A DNA stretch of 59,735 nt from Bacteroidota bacterium (GTDB taxonomy: Bacteria; Bacteroidota; Bacteroidia; Chitinophagales; Saprospiraceae), in contig PZPC01000028.1 in the NCBI GenBank assembly GCA_003045895.1, positions 1-59,735 on the forward strand, read 5' to 3'. Below, piece by piece: positions 8,845 through 17,384 of the stretch. The position numbers and the translations under genes were made by a program. Under the pieces are notes generated by a model, which was given only the letters and a program-made list of their open reading frames with translations, had not been told where the DNA came from and ran no database searches. Each line of letters opens with the position of its first letter. Position 1 is the first letter of the stretch.

Positions 8845-8900
8845 GAAAAGTGGAAACGTGGAAAAGTGGAAACGGAAAGCCGGAACACGGAAGGTTAAAA
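8845..8900. repeat. Purine-rich GTGGAAA minisatellite
   Basis: The plus strand reads a run of GTGGAAA/AGTGGAAA units (about three copies) inside a nearly all-purine tract of ~70 bases. It resembles in style, but is not identical to, the GGTGGGAAG and GTGTAAAAG tracts at 28.1 and 43.6 kb. Confidence 0.6.
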
Positions 8901-8901
8901 G

Positions 8902-8937
8902 TCCTCCTTTGGAGGAGGTGGCACGCCCAGGCGTGCC
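8902..8937. repeat. Pair of adjacent short hairpins
   Basis: TCCTCC-ttt-GGAGGA (8902-8907 with 8911-8916) is followed three bases later by a perfect 8-bp palindrome pair GGCACGCC-ca-GGCGTGCC (8920-8927 with 8930-8937). They have the same build as the hairpins at 43799-43815 and 43825-43839: a short perfect stem, a small loop and close packing. There is no T-tract, so they are not simple terminators. Confidence 0.65.
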
Positions 8938-9000
8938 GGAGGAGGAAAGGCGCTCGAAATCGGAGGTGGCCAAAATCAGCGATCGGCGGCGGAAGGGTAG

Positions 9001-9029
9001 AAACGTATTAACGCATCTTTACGTTGGAG
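9001..9029. repeat. Dispersed hairpin repeat, copy 1 (TTTACGTTGGAG family)
   Basis: 29 bases that differ at two positions from the copy at 58432-58460. Core: AACGCATCTTTACGTTGGAG. AACG and CGTT can pair around an 8-base loop. Confidence 0.75.
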
Positions 9030-9085
9030 GGTAAAAACTCAGCCCCAGCCATCAAGAGATCGCGTGCATCTCAGCGGACAGGCGA

Positions 9086-9775
9086 TCATTCGGCCAGCAC
9101 TTGCGCCACGGCCGCGTAGAAGGTAGTCAGGTCGCGGTAATCGCTCAGCACCACCTTTACCCCTTCCCGGTGGAGCACTTCGTGGTCGCCCCCGCGGCGA
9201 ATACCGATGAGCGGCAACTGCATTTGGCGGGTGGTGGTCACATCCCAGATGGCATCGCCAATGTAAACGACGGCGCTGATATCGTGGTCGGTCCGGGCCA
9301 GGTCAATCGCTGCCTGCAGGATGTGGTCGCGCTGTTCCATGCCATCGGCATAGGCAGCGTAGTGCGGAATGGGATCGATTCCGACGTGTCGGAGTTTCAC
9401 CTGAGCGGGTTCCCGCCAGCCGCCGGTAGCAATGCCGAGGACAAACCGTTCATCGGCATGCAATTGGCGCCAGCAATCCGCTGCGCCGGGCACTTCCTGG
9501 AATTCGGTGGGGCGGCGCGTCCTTTCGTGGGTCAGCATGGCAACGTAGTGATCTTCGAATCGCTGGCGTTCGGCAGGGGTGGCCGTGCGCCGAAAATGAG
9601 CCGTAAAAACCGTCCGAAAGATCACGTGGTCGGTCACGTGGGGATATTGGCGCCAATCGATGGATGGGAATGGGCGGCCGAAAACGGCTTCGTAGCTATC
9701 GGCAAAACACTGGCTATCGATCGCGTCAGAAAACAGCAGGGTACCGTCGATATCAAAAAGGAGAAAGGTCTTCAC
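9086..9775 (-). CDS. HAD-superfamily phosphatase (phosphoglycolate phosphatase-like)
   Basis: 229 residues with a GTG start. HAD motif I is FDIDGT (Asp8 nucleophile, Asp10), motif II is the Thr in IATGG, motif III a Lys in the following helix (VKLRHVG), and motif IV is YIGDAIWD. An alpha-helical cap lies between residues about 18 and 95, as in subclass-I phosphoglycolate phosphatase or beta-phosphoglucomutase-like enzymes. It should hydrolyse a small phosphorylated metabolite in the cytoplasm; the substrate cannot be read from sequence. It diverges from the gluconokinase gene 72 bp away, so a link to sugar-acid metabolism is possible but unproven. Confidence 0.85.
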   Translation of the reverse strand: MKTFLLFDIDGTLLFSDAIDSQCFADSYEAVFGRPFPSIDWRQYPHVTDHVIFRTVFTAHFRRTATPAERQRFEDHYVAMLTHERTRRPTEFQEVPGAADCWRQLHADERFVLGIATGGWREPAQVKLRHVGIDPIPHYAAYADGMEQRDHILQAAIDLARTDHDISAVVYIGDAIWDVTTTRQMQLPLIGIRRGGDHEVLHREGVKVVLSDYRDLTTFYAAVAQVLAE

Positions 9776-9846
9776 AGCAGGGTATTTAAGTTGTAATAAC
9801 TTTATATTTACAAAAGGGTTGGGTAATCCAGGTAGTTTAAATATTT

Positions 9847-10338
9847 ATGGCCAAATCTATTTTCATTTTAATGGGTGTTTCCGGCAGTGGCAAAAGCACC
9901 ATTGGGCGCGCCTTGAGTAGCCGTACGGGTATTCCTTTTTACGACGCCGACGATTACCATCCCCCTGCCAACATTGCCAAAATGGCCAGTGGCCAACCGC
10001 TAAATGATGCGGACCGCGAACCCTGGCTGGCGCAACTGGCCCAGCTCCTCCAGCATGCCGCATCTGCCAATGGAGCTATCCTGGCTTGTTCGGCCCTGAA
10101 AACCAGCTACCGGACCCTCCTCGCCCAACATTTACAGCAGGTCCCGCGCTGGATTTACCTGAAAGGCAGCGCGGCACTCATCGCCCGGCGGTTGCAGGCG
10201 CGCAGTGGTCACTTCATGCCGCCGGCACTATTGGCTTCGCAGTTTGCTGACCTGGAAGAACCCACCGCAGCCCAGGTCGTGTCGATCGATCAGCCCGTTG
10301 AAGCCGTGGTAGCGGAGATTCTGGCTGCGGGTTATTAG
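9847..10338 (+). CDS. gntK: Gluconokinase
   Basis: 163 residues, the normal length for the GntK/IdnK family. It has a Walker A loop GVSGSGKST (10-18), the substrate segment DADDYHPPANIAKM, the NDADREPWL motif, CSALKTSYR, and the lid/base-binding HFMPPALLASQ followed by LEEP. It phosphorylates D-gluconate to 6-phosphogluconate with ATP, feeding the pentose phosphate pathway. It is followed 101 bp later on the same strand by a gluconate permease gene, which strongly supports the assignment. The start at 9847 gives a complete family N-terminus. Confidence 0.93.
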   Translation: MAKSIFILMGVSGSGKSTIGRALSSRTGIPFYDADDYHPPANIAKMASGQPLNDADREPWLAQLAQLLQHAASANGAILACSALKTSYRTLLAQHLQQVPRWIYLKGSAALIARRLQARSGHFMPPALLASQFADLEEPTAAQVVSIDQPVEAVVAEILAAGY

Positions 10339-10439
10339 GCTTATTCCCCCCGCCCCTTCTCTTTGCCTGTTTTGATTCCCGGTTTCCCCAATCAGCCGAA
10401 AGAGATTTCCTACCTTGTACAACCAACCCCCACCTCTTC

Positions 10440-11786
10440 ATGACCATCCACCTCCTCCTCGCCGTCCTGTTCAGCATTAGTCTCCTGCTCTTTTTGGTGT
10501 TGTACTGGCGCCTTAACGCCTTTTTGGCGCTGCTCCTGGCCAGTATCGGTTTTGGATTGGCTGCCGGAACGCCCTTTGCGGCCATTATCGAGAACATCAG
10601 TACCGGCATGGGCAACACCCTGGCTTTTGTGGCCACTATTGTCGGCCTGGGGGCGATCCTGGGGGCGATCCTCGAGCATTCCGGTGGTAGCCAGGCGCTG
10701 GCCCAATTCCTGTTGCGGGCCCTCGGAGAACGGCGCGCACCGCTGGCCTTTGTGCTCACCGGGTTCCTGGTAGCTATTCCTGTTTTCTTCGACGTCGCCT
10801 TCGTCCTCCTGGTGCCGATGGTGTACGCTATTGGCCGACGCACGGAGCGTTCGTTGCTCTATTACGCAATCCCTTTGCTGGCTGGCCTGGCCACTACCCA
10901 TGCCTTTATTCCGCCTACACCGGGCCCCATTGCGGTAGCCGATATTTTGCAGGCGGAACTGGGATGGGTCATTCTGCTGGGGTTTGTCGTTGGTCTGCCA
11001 ACGGTGGGGGTAGCCGGCTTGTGGTGGGGAAAACACGTGGGCGATCGCTTTTTTGTCGCAGCCCCACTGCTGGATACCCGTACCGATGACGCCGAAAAAT
11101 GGCTGCCACCCGTGGGTCTGATCCTGGGCCTGATCTTGCTCCCCATCGTACTCATTCTGGGGCATACCGGGAGCAAGATGCTCGTGGCGGCGGGTGTTTG
11201 GACCGCCAACAACTGGACGGAAGGGCTGATTTTCCTGGGGCACCCCTACGTGGCTTTGTTGCTGTCGTGCCTGCTGGCGCTCTATTTTTTGGGGTACCGA
11301 CGAGGGCTCAGCAGCCAGGCCCTGCAAAAATTAGCCACCCAGGCCCTGGCGCCAGCAGGAACCATCATCCTCATTACGGGTGCCGGTGGGGTATACAAGC
11401 AAATGCTGGTAGCCAGCGGTGCCGGTGAATTGTTGGCGCAAGTATTTGTTGACTTCCACCTGCTGCCCCCCTTGTTGGCTTTCGTGTTGGCCGCCCTGAT
11501 TCGGATTCTGCAGGGGTCGGCTACGGTGGCCATGATCACTGCGGCTGGCCTTTTGGCGCCCGCGCTGCCGGGTCTGGGGCTGGACGCCCCCCAATTGGCC
11601 TTGCTGGTACTGAGCATCGCCGCCGGGGCCAGCACCCTTTCGCACGTCAATGACAGTGGTTTTTGGCTGGTAAAAGAATACCTGGGCATCGACGAGGCCA
11701 CTACGCTTCGAACATGGACGCTGATGACTGTTTGGCTTTCCCTGGTGGCGCTGGTGGTGATTCTGGTGCTTTACTGGCTCGTTTAG
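10440..11786 (+). CDS. GntP-family gluconate:H+ symporter
   Basis: 448 residues, about 12 hydrophobic segments. Family features include the early GLGAILGAILEHSGG, FLVAIPVFFDVAFVLLVPM, HAFIPPTPGPIAVADIL, TGAGGVYKQML and the C-terminal HVNDSGFWLVKEY motif, the strongest GntP signature. It imports gluconate or a related sugar acid with a proton across the inner membrane; the kinase gene just upstream points to gluconate. The last 86 bases overlap the convergent glycosyltransferase gene on the other strand. Paralogues (GntT, IdnT, DsdX) cannot be separated by eye, so no symbol is given. Confidence 0.92.
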   Translation: MTIHLLLAVLFSISLLLFLVLYWRLNAFLALLLASIGFGLAAGTPFAAIIENISTGMGNTLAFVATIVGLGAILGAILEHSGGSQALAQFLLRALGERRAPLAFVLTGFLVAIPVFFDVAFVLLVPMVYAIGRRTERSLLYYAIPLLAGLATTHAFIPPTPGPIAVADILQAELGWVILLGFVVGLPTVGVAGLWWGKHVGDRFFVAAPLLDTRTDDAEKWLPPVGLILGLILLPIVLILGHTGSKMLVAAGVWTANNWTEGLIFLGHPYVALLLSCLLALYFLGYRRGLSSQALQKLATQALAPAGTIILITGAGGVYKQMLVASGAGELLAQVFVDFHLLPPLLAFVLAALIRILQGSATVAMITAAGLLAPALPGLGLDAPQLALLVLSIAAGASTLSHVNDSGFWLVKEYLGIDEATTLRTWTLMTVWLSLVALVVILVLYWLV

Positions 11787-12942
11787 CTTTGTCCCAGGTT
11801 ACCTGTTGCTGGCCCCGCAAATAGCGCAGAAATCCGGTGTAGACGCTGTAGTTCATGATCACAAAATAGTAGGGCGCAAAGAACCCCGGAATGGGAATGC
11901 GCTTGCTGCGTAGGCCGTAGCCCAGCAATGCCAGGACATAAAATGCAACTTGCCCTGCGAAGAGCCAGGCATATATCCCGTATTCACCCTGGCTGACCAG
12001 CACGCCATTGGCCACGAGTACCAACGGCAAAAACAAGGGAGCCAGTGACCAGCGCAGTACGCGGTGCCCGATGTACTGGTAGCTCAGGATGCCGTAGCGA
12101 AAAATATTTAGCAAAGGCAACAGGCGCAACATCGACTGCCACCCCCCGGCACAGATCCGTACTTTGCGCTTGAGTTCTTCCCCAACATCAGCGGAGGCAT
12201 ACTCCCGGGCAATAGCCGCGGGGGCATAGGTTACGCGGTAACCGGCTTTGGCGATCAGGAGGGTCTGCATAAAATCGTCCAGCAGCGTATCGGCCGGTAC
12301 TTGCTGAAAGAGGGCGGTACGAATGGCGTACAATTCACCGGCCGCACCAACGACACTGTAGAGTTCGCTGTCCAGGCGTTTGAGGAACGACTCGTAGCGC
12401 CAGTACAGCCCCTCTCCCCCACTGCTGGCATCCCCTTGCGAAATCACCTGCTTCGCACCCGCTACGGCACCAACGGCAGGATCTCTAAAGTCGGCCACCA
12501 GCTGTTGCAGCACCGCTGGATTCAGGTGCGTATTGGCATCGGTAAACACGGTGATGGGGGTGGTCACGCAGGCCATGCCGCGCGTGACCGCGGCGATCTT
12601 TCCCTGGCGCTCCGGTTGGTGCAAAACCGTGACATCCGCTTGTTGTTGTAAAAAAAAGGGCGAATCGTCATCGGAGCCATCCGTGACGAACAACAATTTG
12701 AGTTTATCCTTGGGGTAGGCTAATTCCCGGCAGTTGGCTAGTTTTTCGGTGAGGAAAGCGCCTTCGTTATAGGCCGCTATCAGGAGGGTGACCGCGGGCA
12801 GTTCCTCCTGGTCGGTAGCAGCGGAAACCGGGCCGGATCGCTTGCCCCGTCCTTTTACCCAGCAGTAGGTCACCAGGCCGTAGCCCAGGTAAGTAAAAAC
12901 GATCAGGGCCAGGCCCAGCCAAAATAGAAGAAGTACGGTCAT
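11701..12942 (-). CDS. Membrane family-2 glycosyltransferase (EPS locus)
   Basis: 413 residues. One N-terminal transmembrane helix (about 3-25) is followed by a GT-A domain beginning VTLLIAAYNEGAFL, with FVTDGSDD, the DxD-equivalent FTDAN, a GAAGELYAIR acceptor segment and LLDDF, then three or four C-terminal transmembrane helices. The order matches processive or semi-processive GT2 enzymes that synthesise and may extrude polysaccharide. The QxxRW motif is replaced by KVRICAGGWQ, common in non-cellulose synthases. It is the last gene of the EPS locus and its 3' end overlaps the convergent permease gene by 86 bp. Donor and acceptor are unknown. Confidence 0.85.
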   Translation of the reverse strand: MTVLLLFWLGLALIVFTYLGYGLVTYCWVKGRGKRSGPVSAATDQEELPAVTLLIAAYNEGAFLTEKLANCRELAYPKDKLKLLFVTDGSDDDSPFFLQQQADVTVLHQPERQGKIAAVTRGMACVTTPITVFTDANTHLNPAVLQQLVADFRDPAVGAVAGAKQVISQGDASSGGEGLYWRYESFLKRLDSELYSVVGAAGELYAIRTALFQQVPADTLLDDFMQTLLIAKAGYRVTYAPAAIAREYASADVGEELKRKVRICAGGWQSMLRLLPLLNIFRYGILSYQYIGHRVLRWSLAPLFLPLVLVANGVLVSQGEYGIYAWLFAGQVAFYVLALLGYGLRSKRIPIPGFFAPYYFVIMNYSVYTGFLRYLRGQQQVTWDKAKRASKAPESPPAPPGKAKQSSASMFEA

Positions 12943-12971
12943 TTCAGGAGCTTAAGAGTTCGGTATTTTTT

Positions 12972-13565
12972 TTATTTCCAGGAAGGCCGTTCCAGGACCC
13001 GCGCGGGTACGCCACCTGCTTTAGCACCAGCGGGAATATCTTTGGTCACCACCGAGCCAGGCATAACCTCCGCATTGCGACCAATGGTTACGCCCCGTAA
13101 CACAATCGTGCGGGCTCCCAGCCGGACACCTGCTTCCAGGCAGATGGGCGCACATTGACCGGCGAGGCGGCGATCGTTTAAATCGTGGAAGTCACTGTCC
13201 ATCAAGTGTACAAAAGGGCCCAACTGACAATCCGCTCCAATGGTGATCTGCTGGTGAGCCGCAATGATCGCGCTGTTGATCGTACAATTGTCCCCGATCG
13301 TGAGGGTGGCCCCAGCCCCGATCGCCAGCCGCAGCGGTTGAAAATCGCCCAGCAACAGGCAATTTGCCCCCACCCGAAGTTGGCCCTGGTTGGCGATCAC
13401 CAATTTCCCCCTGACCCCTACGTCGGCACCCACCACCTGGGCCGCTCGCCACAGCCGCCAACGGCGGAACCAGTTTTTCAAGGCGCCCCGACGGAGGGGA
13501 CTCGTAGGGGCTTGTTCCGCAAGGGGCAGGGAAGTGGGTTCCTTGATGGCAGTCGTTTTGTTCAT
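12972..13565 (-). CDS. Left-handed beta-helix (hexapeptide) O-acyltransferase
   Basis: 197 residues. After a basic N-terminus, hexapeptide repeats run from about residue 50 (ITIGADCQLGPF, LEAGVRLGARTIVLRGVTIGRNAEVMPGSVVTKDIPAGAKAGGVPARVL). The final turn with Ala-Gly-x-Pro-Ala is typical of WcaF/CysE/maa-type acetyltransferases, which transfer acetyl from acetyl-CoA to sugar hydroxyls. The His in HLMDSDFHD is a candidate catalytic residue. It overlaps the upstream acyltransferase gene by 4 bp (ATGA type), so the two are translationally coupled and likely decorate the same polymer. Confidence 0.87.
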   Translation of the reverse strand: MNKTTAIKEPTSLPLAEQAPTSPLRRGALKNWFRRWRLWRAAQVVGADVGVRGKLVIANQGQLRVGANCLLLGDFQPLRLAIGAGATLTIGDNCTINSAIIAAHQQITIGADCQLGPFVHLMDSDFHDLNDRRLAGQCAPICLEAGVRLGARTIVLRGVTIGRNAEVMPGSVVTKDIPAGAKAGGVPARVLERPSWK

Positions 13566-14224
13566 TGTGCTGTAATTTTTTCGGCCAATCCGGCAGTGGC
13601 ATCCCGTGCCTGATCTTCTAAAAATCGAATTATTTTGGCAGGTACGCCCGCAACGACCGCATAATCCGGCACATCGGTGTCCACTACCGCGCCTACCCCG
13701 ACCACGGCGCCCCGACCAACGCTGACCCCGGGCAAGATGATGGCGCGGGTCGCAATCCAGGCCTGGTCACCTATACATATAGGAGCCGTACTGGCCGCCA
13801 CCGAAGCCGTGGCCATGCCGAAGGCGTAGCTGTCCGCAATTTGCGCCATGGGCGCCAGGTAAACGCCCCGACCAATAGTGATGGATTGGTGGGCAACCAA
13901 CAGGCTGCCGTTGATGAAGCAATCGTCGCCAATGACCAGGGTAGCGCCGCGGTATACCCGCAACTGCGTCGGTACAATCGTCGACCAAAACCGCACCCGT
14001 TCGCCAACGTGCAAGGCGCCTCGCAACTGTACCTGGAGCCGCCCTTTGGCAAAGACCAACTTGCCCAGCTGCGGTGCGCCCCGCAAGGCCCAGCGGGCAG
14101 TAAGCCACCGCCAACCCAGCCCGGCCAATCGCCACACCAGTAACAAGTAGACCAGGGGATGCCGGGAAGACCACCCACCTTCGGTCTGTATTTGCTGCAA
14201 TTGCGCTGCGAGTAAGCGTTTCAT
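13562..14224 (-). CDS. Second hexapeptide O-acyltransferase in the EPS locus
   Basis: 220 residues. An N-terminal hydrophobic helix (about 25-45) precedes left-handed beta-helix repeats (LVIGDDCFINGSLLVAHQ, ITIGRGVYLAP, ICIGDQAWIATRAIILPGVSVGRGAVVGVGAVVDTDV), ending with the VVAGVPAKII turn. This is the architecture of sugar acetyltransferases such as WcaF and colanic-acid modification enzymes. It is probably a cytoplasmic enzyme acetylating an intermediate. Its start lies 9 bp after the upstream glycosyltransferase stop and its end overlaps the next gene by 4 bp. Confidence 0.86.
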   Translation of the reverse strand: MKRLLAAQLQQIQTEGGWSSRHPLVYLLLVWRLAGLGWRWLTARWALRGAPQLGKLVFAKGRLQVQLRGALHVGERVRFWSTIVPTQLRVYRGATLVIGDDCFINGSLLVAHQSITIGRGVYLAPMAQIADSYAFGMATASVAASTAPICIGDQAWIATRAIILPGVSVGRGAVVGVGAVVDTDVPDYAVVAGVPAKIIRFLEDQARDATAGLAEKITAQ

Positions 14225-14233
14225 AATCGAAAA

Positions 14234-15163
14234 TTAAGAAGCTTCTTTGGTCATAAACAAACGTGCCGGCACGAACCCTGGCAGTGACCCTTTTTTGACA
14301 TTCCACCGCATACCAGCCCACAGGGCCTGCACGTGTTGCCACTGGCCCTGCAGCATAAACCGCAAGCAGTTGAGGGGCAATCCGACGGTTAAAAAGTAGG
14401 TCAGAAAAAGCCGGTATTCCTTTTTGGTACCAAACCGCCGGATAAACAACCAGCGGTTGCGAAACATAAAATACGTCTTCAAGGAGCTGAATCTACCGAC
14501 CGAACTGGACTCCCGGTGATGAATAAAAGTCGCCGGGGAGAATTTTATTTCCCAGTCGCGTTGGCGCGCCCGCAACGAAAAATCGAGCTCTTCGTAGTAC
14601 ATGAAGTAGTCTTCGGTCAGAAGCCCAATGGTTTCAAAAACCTGGCGACGCACGAGCATGCAGGCGCCGTGGGCAAAGTCGGTTGCTCTTTCCTGATCAA
14701 ATTGCCCCTGATCCAGTTGTTGTCTGGCCGCATCGGCTCCCCGACCGGTGCGAAAATCGATCCTGGCGGTTCCTGCGTACTGGAGCATTTGTGGTTGGTC
14801 GTAGTAATAAATCTTCGGGCTCACTATCCCGACCGCTGGCTCCGCCGCCAACAAATTTACGAGCGGTTCCAGGAGGCCCGGCGGCACGAGGGTATCGTTG
14901 TTTAGCAGGAGAATATAGTCTCCTTTGGCCTGCTGAATGGCGAGGTTGTTACCGCCAGCAAAGCCCAGGTTTTCTTTGCTCAGGATGACCTTCACCGTTG
15001 GCAAGCGGGACTGAAAACGAACCGTCTCGTCGGTCTCCAGGCCATTGTCTACCAGTAAAATTTCGACGGGTGCGTAGGCAAGCTCGCGCAGGCTGTCGAG
15101 CAGTTCGCAGGTGATGGCCGCCTGGCGGTAATTGACGGTTATAATCGTTACCAGTGGATTCAT
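14234..15163 (-). CDS. Family-2 glycosyltransferase (rhamnosyltransferase-like)
   Basis: 309 residues from the ATG at 15163. This start is preferred over the Met at 15184 because it places TAAG-ATG directly after the methyltransferase stop and opens with the family's standard PLVTIITVNYR. Other features are ILLVDNGLETDE, FAGGNNLAI, LLLNNDTLVPP (the DxD region), and GLLTEDYFMYYEELDFSLR, the acceptor/catalytic-base region typical of WbbL/RfbF rhamnosyltransferases. It is cytoplasmic, transferring one sugar to a lipid-linked intermediate. The amphipathic C-terminus suggests membrane association. The sugar identity is not readable. Confidence 0.9.
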   Translation of the reverse strand: MNPLVTIITVNYRQAAITCELLDSLRELAYAPVEILLVDNGLETDETVRFQSRLPTVKVILSKENLGFAGGNNLAIQQAKGDYILLLNNDTLVPPGLLEPLVNLLAAEPAVGIVSPKIYYYDQPQMLQYAGTARIDFRTGRGADAARQQLDQGQFDQERATDFAHGACMLVRRQVFETIGLLTEDYFMYYEELDFSLRARQRDWEIKFSPATFIHHRESSSVGRFSSLKTYFMFRNRWLFIRRFGTKKEYRLFLTYFLTVGLPLNCLRFMLQGQWQHVQALWAGMRWNVKKGSLPGFVPARLFMTKEAS

Positions 15164-15164
15164 C

Positions 15165-15977
15165 TTAGTGGGGTTTGCGGCCAATCACCTGAATGGTGTT
15201 ACCTGTTTTACGATCGCGGACCAGTAAGCGATCCAGTCGGACCATGGCCTTGGCCAGGGGCAGGCACAACAATTGCAGAACCGGTCCTGCCTGATGGGAA
15301 AGGTAACCGAGTTCCCAACCCAGGCGGCTCCACCAGCCGTCGGCGTAAGCGGCGTAGGTCACCTCAAAACCTTCCCGCTCCATGCGTTGTTGCAGGTCGG
15401 TGAGTTCGTAAACCTGGCCAATGTGCTCGTCCTCCAGCCAGTCGTGGTGGTCTTCAAACCACTGTTCCGGCATGATGGTCAGTTGTTCCCGGCTGGGAAT
15501 CTTGATCAATAGGTAGCCGCCGGGGCGCAGCTTTTGCCAGGCTTGCGCAAAGGGCATCTCAGCTTCCAGGATGTGTTCAAAAACATCCACCGAATAGATG
15601 AAATCGTAGTACCCGTCCCGGTTTTCCAGGGTATCGATCGTACCGATGTGGGCTTCCAGGTTCTGCAGCTTATGCTGCCGGGCGAGGGTAGCGATCTCGG
15701 TAACCGAACGGTCATTGATATCCAGTGCCGTGACGGTAGCGTTGGGTAAGGCATCGGCCAGCATAAAGGCGTATTCGCCGTAGCCACACCCCAGATCCAG
15801 GAGGTGTCGGAAACTTTCCAATGGCAACTGGTTGAGCAGGTCCTTAAAGGTTAAGGCGCGGGCATAATTGCCCACCAAAGTATAGCCAAAGAGGCGCTTC
15901 ACCCATTTAGCCAGCAGGGGACGGCGACGCATCCGCTCGCTCATCTGATTTTGCATTTTCCCGAATACAATTTCCAT
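15165..15977 (-). CDS. SAM-dependent methyltransferase (EPS locus)
   Basis: 270 residues. A class I Rossmann fold is shown by motif I LLDLGCGYGEYAFML (about 59-73), the acidic end of beta-2 in VTALDIND, motif II/III in YDFIYSVDVFEHI and the post-motif LRPGGYLLIKIPS. The VDVFEHI sequence is common in methyltransferases acting on sugars or quinones. Position inside the polysaccharide operon suggests methylation of a sugar residue or capping of the growing chain. The start has three nearby Met codons (MEIVFGKMQNQM); the first is used. Confidence 0.85.
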   Translation of the reverse strand: MEIVFGKMQNQMSERMRRRPLLAKWVKRLFGYTLVGNYARALTFKDLLNQLPLESFRHLLDLGCGYGEYAFMLADALPNATVTALDINDRSVTEIATLARQHKLQNLEAHIGTIDTLENRDGYYDFIYSVDVFEHILEAEMPFAQAWQKLRPGGYLLIKIPSREQLTIMPEQWFEDHHDWLEDEHIGQVYELTDLQQRMEREGFEVTYAAYADGWWSRLGWELGYLSHQAGPVLQLLCLPLAKAMVRLDRLLVRDRKTGNTIQVIGRKPH

Positions 15978-16067
15978 ATCAATTCCCTTTTATTCACTAT
16001 TCAAACTCATTTTTCTAACACAATACCGCAATTGCCAACCGTTTGACCCCACCCATTCCTACTCCGG

Positions 16068-17378
16068 TTAGCCCCACAACAATTCCCGTGGGCGGGTGTA
16101 CACTTGCCATACCTGGCGCAGAATATTCCCCTGGCTGATCGGAATAATCCGGTCGAGCAAAATTTGCCCACCTACCACCAGGAGAATCATGGCAACCAGG
16201 GCTGCAACGGCAGCGCCCGGCAACCCCCACCAGGAAATGAACAGGGCGTTGAGGGTGACATTAACGACCAGGCTGATGGCCAACAGTAAAAAATTCCAGT
16301 GCGGTTTGCCGATGGCGTCGAGGGTAATTCCAAATAGTCGACCCCAGGGTTTGATCATCACCGCCAGGACCAGGATATCCAACAAAGGGGCGGCGCTGGC
16401 ATAAGCCTTACCGGCAACCAAAACCACGATCCATTCGGACATCACCAGCACCAGGACGACCATTGGCAACACCAGGGCGAAAATGACCCCCACCGATTTT
16501 TCGTACAAAGCGCCCACTTCCGCGTAGCTCCCTTCGCTATTGGCCAGGGCGATCTTGGGGTAGATCACCTGGGCAATGCCCGACATCGGTACTTCCAGGT
16601 AATTGGTGATGCGGGTAGCTACATTGTAGACGGCTACGGCGGCCGGATTCAGAAAAAAGCCCACCATCATCAGGTCCATTTTATTAAAGAGCATGGAACT
16701 GATGTTGGTCCCCAGCACGTATTTACCAAACTGCACAAGTTGTTCGGCCCAGCGGCGGGAGAAACGCCCCCAACGCAAGTAATCCCGGCGGTAAAGCAAA
16801 AAGACCAGCAGCGAGGGTATCCCTGCGGCCACCTGTCCCACCGCCAGCCAGTACAAGCTCACTTCGCCCCAGTACCAGCAGAGCAGAATAACCAGCAAAA
16901 AGACAAAACCATTGACCGCCTTGGACCAAAAGATACCTTTGAAATCGTGGTGGACCATGTGCGGGAAATCCAAAAAACGCGCCGTGCCGTGAATCAGCGC
17001 CCAGGGCAGGTACCACCAGATGAGTTCCGTTAGTTCTGGTGCCGACCACCAGCGGCTCAACGGACCTGCCAACACGATGAGCAGGCCGCTCAATACAACC
17101 GTGCACCCGGTATTAACGACCAGGCCGGTACTGAGAATGGTTCCGTAGGCGGTCTCTTCTTCCAGGCAAAACTTGATAATCGCATGCTGTAGCAAGCCGC
17201 TGCGCCCCATTTCGGCGAAAGAGGTAAGGGTTAAAAACAAAACCCATACCCCAAAATCGTACTCCGGCAAGAGCCGGACCAGTACGATGAAGCTGACAAA
17301 AGCAAGCCCCAACTGAGCGGCGTAGCCCAACAGGGAATAACTTCCCGCTTTTATCCATTTTTTTCTTTCTTTGGTCAT
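16068..17378 (-). CDS. Wzx-type polysaccharide flippase (MATE/MOP superfamily)
   Basis: 436 residues with about 12 predicted transmembrane helices. It opens KKWIKAGSYSLLGYAAQLGLAF, continues VLVRLLPEYDFGVWVLFLTL, a standard Wzx N-terminus, and has LFNKMDLMMVGFFLNPAAVAVYNVATRI in the second half. It should flip an undecaprenyl-linked oligosaccharide repeat to the periplasmic side of the inner membrane for polymerisation. The neighbours (Wzy/ligase-like gene, Wzc-like protein, phosphoglycosyl transferase) fit a Wzx/Wzy pathway. Confidence 0.9.
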   Translation of the reverse strand: MTKERKKWIKAGSYSLLGYAAQLGLAFVSFIVLVRLLPEYDFGVWVLFLTLTSFAEMGRSGLLQHAIIKFCLEEETAYGTILSTGLVVNTGCTVVLSGLLIVLAGPLSRWWSAPELTELIWWYLPWALIHGTARFLDFPHMVHHDFKGIFWSKAVNGFVFLLVILLCWYWGEVSLYWLAVGQVAAGIPSLLVFLLYRRDYLRWGRFSRRWAEQLVQFGKYVLGTNISSMLFNKMDLMMVGFFLNPAAVAVYNVATRITNYLEVPMSGIAQVIYPKIALANSEGSYAEVGALYEKSVGVIFALVLPMVVLVLVMSEWIVVLVAGKAYASAAPLLDILVLAVMIKPWGRLFGITLDAIGKPHWNFLLLAISLVVNVTLNALFISWWGLPGAAVAALVAMILLVVGGQILLDRIIPISQGNILRQVWQVYTRPRELLWG

Positions 17379-17384
17379 CGTCCG

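Larger units (their letters stand above)
8746..9085. other. Intergenic repeat-rich region, no gene seen
   Basis: This 340-base gap, where a sigma-factor gene would be expected, holds a T-run (8817-8827), a purine-rich stretch with GTGGAAA repeated, two compact hairpins (8902-8916, 8920-8937), a segment sharing GAAATCGGAGGTGG (8956-8969) with 28136-28149, and a copy of the TTTACGTTGGAG hairpin repeat (9001-9029). Short open frames here are low complexity and not credible genes. Confidence 0.7.

Noticed and set aside
8761-8973. Small minus-strand open frame in the place of a sigma factor
   Set aside because: Low-complexity Phe/Pro/Lys sequence over the repeat region; lacks sigma-70 region 2 or 4 motifs.
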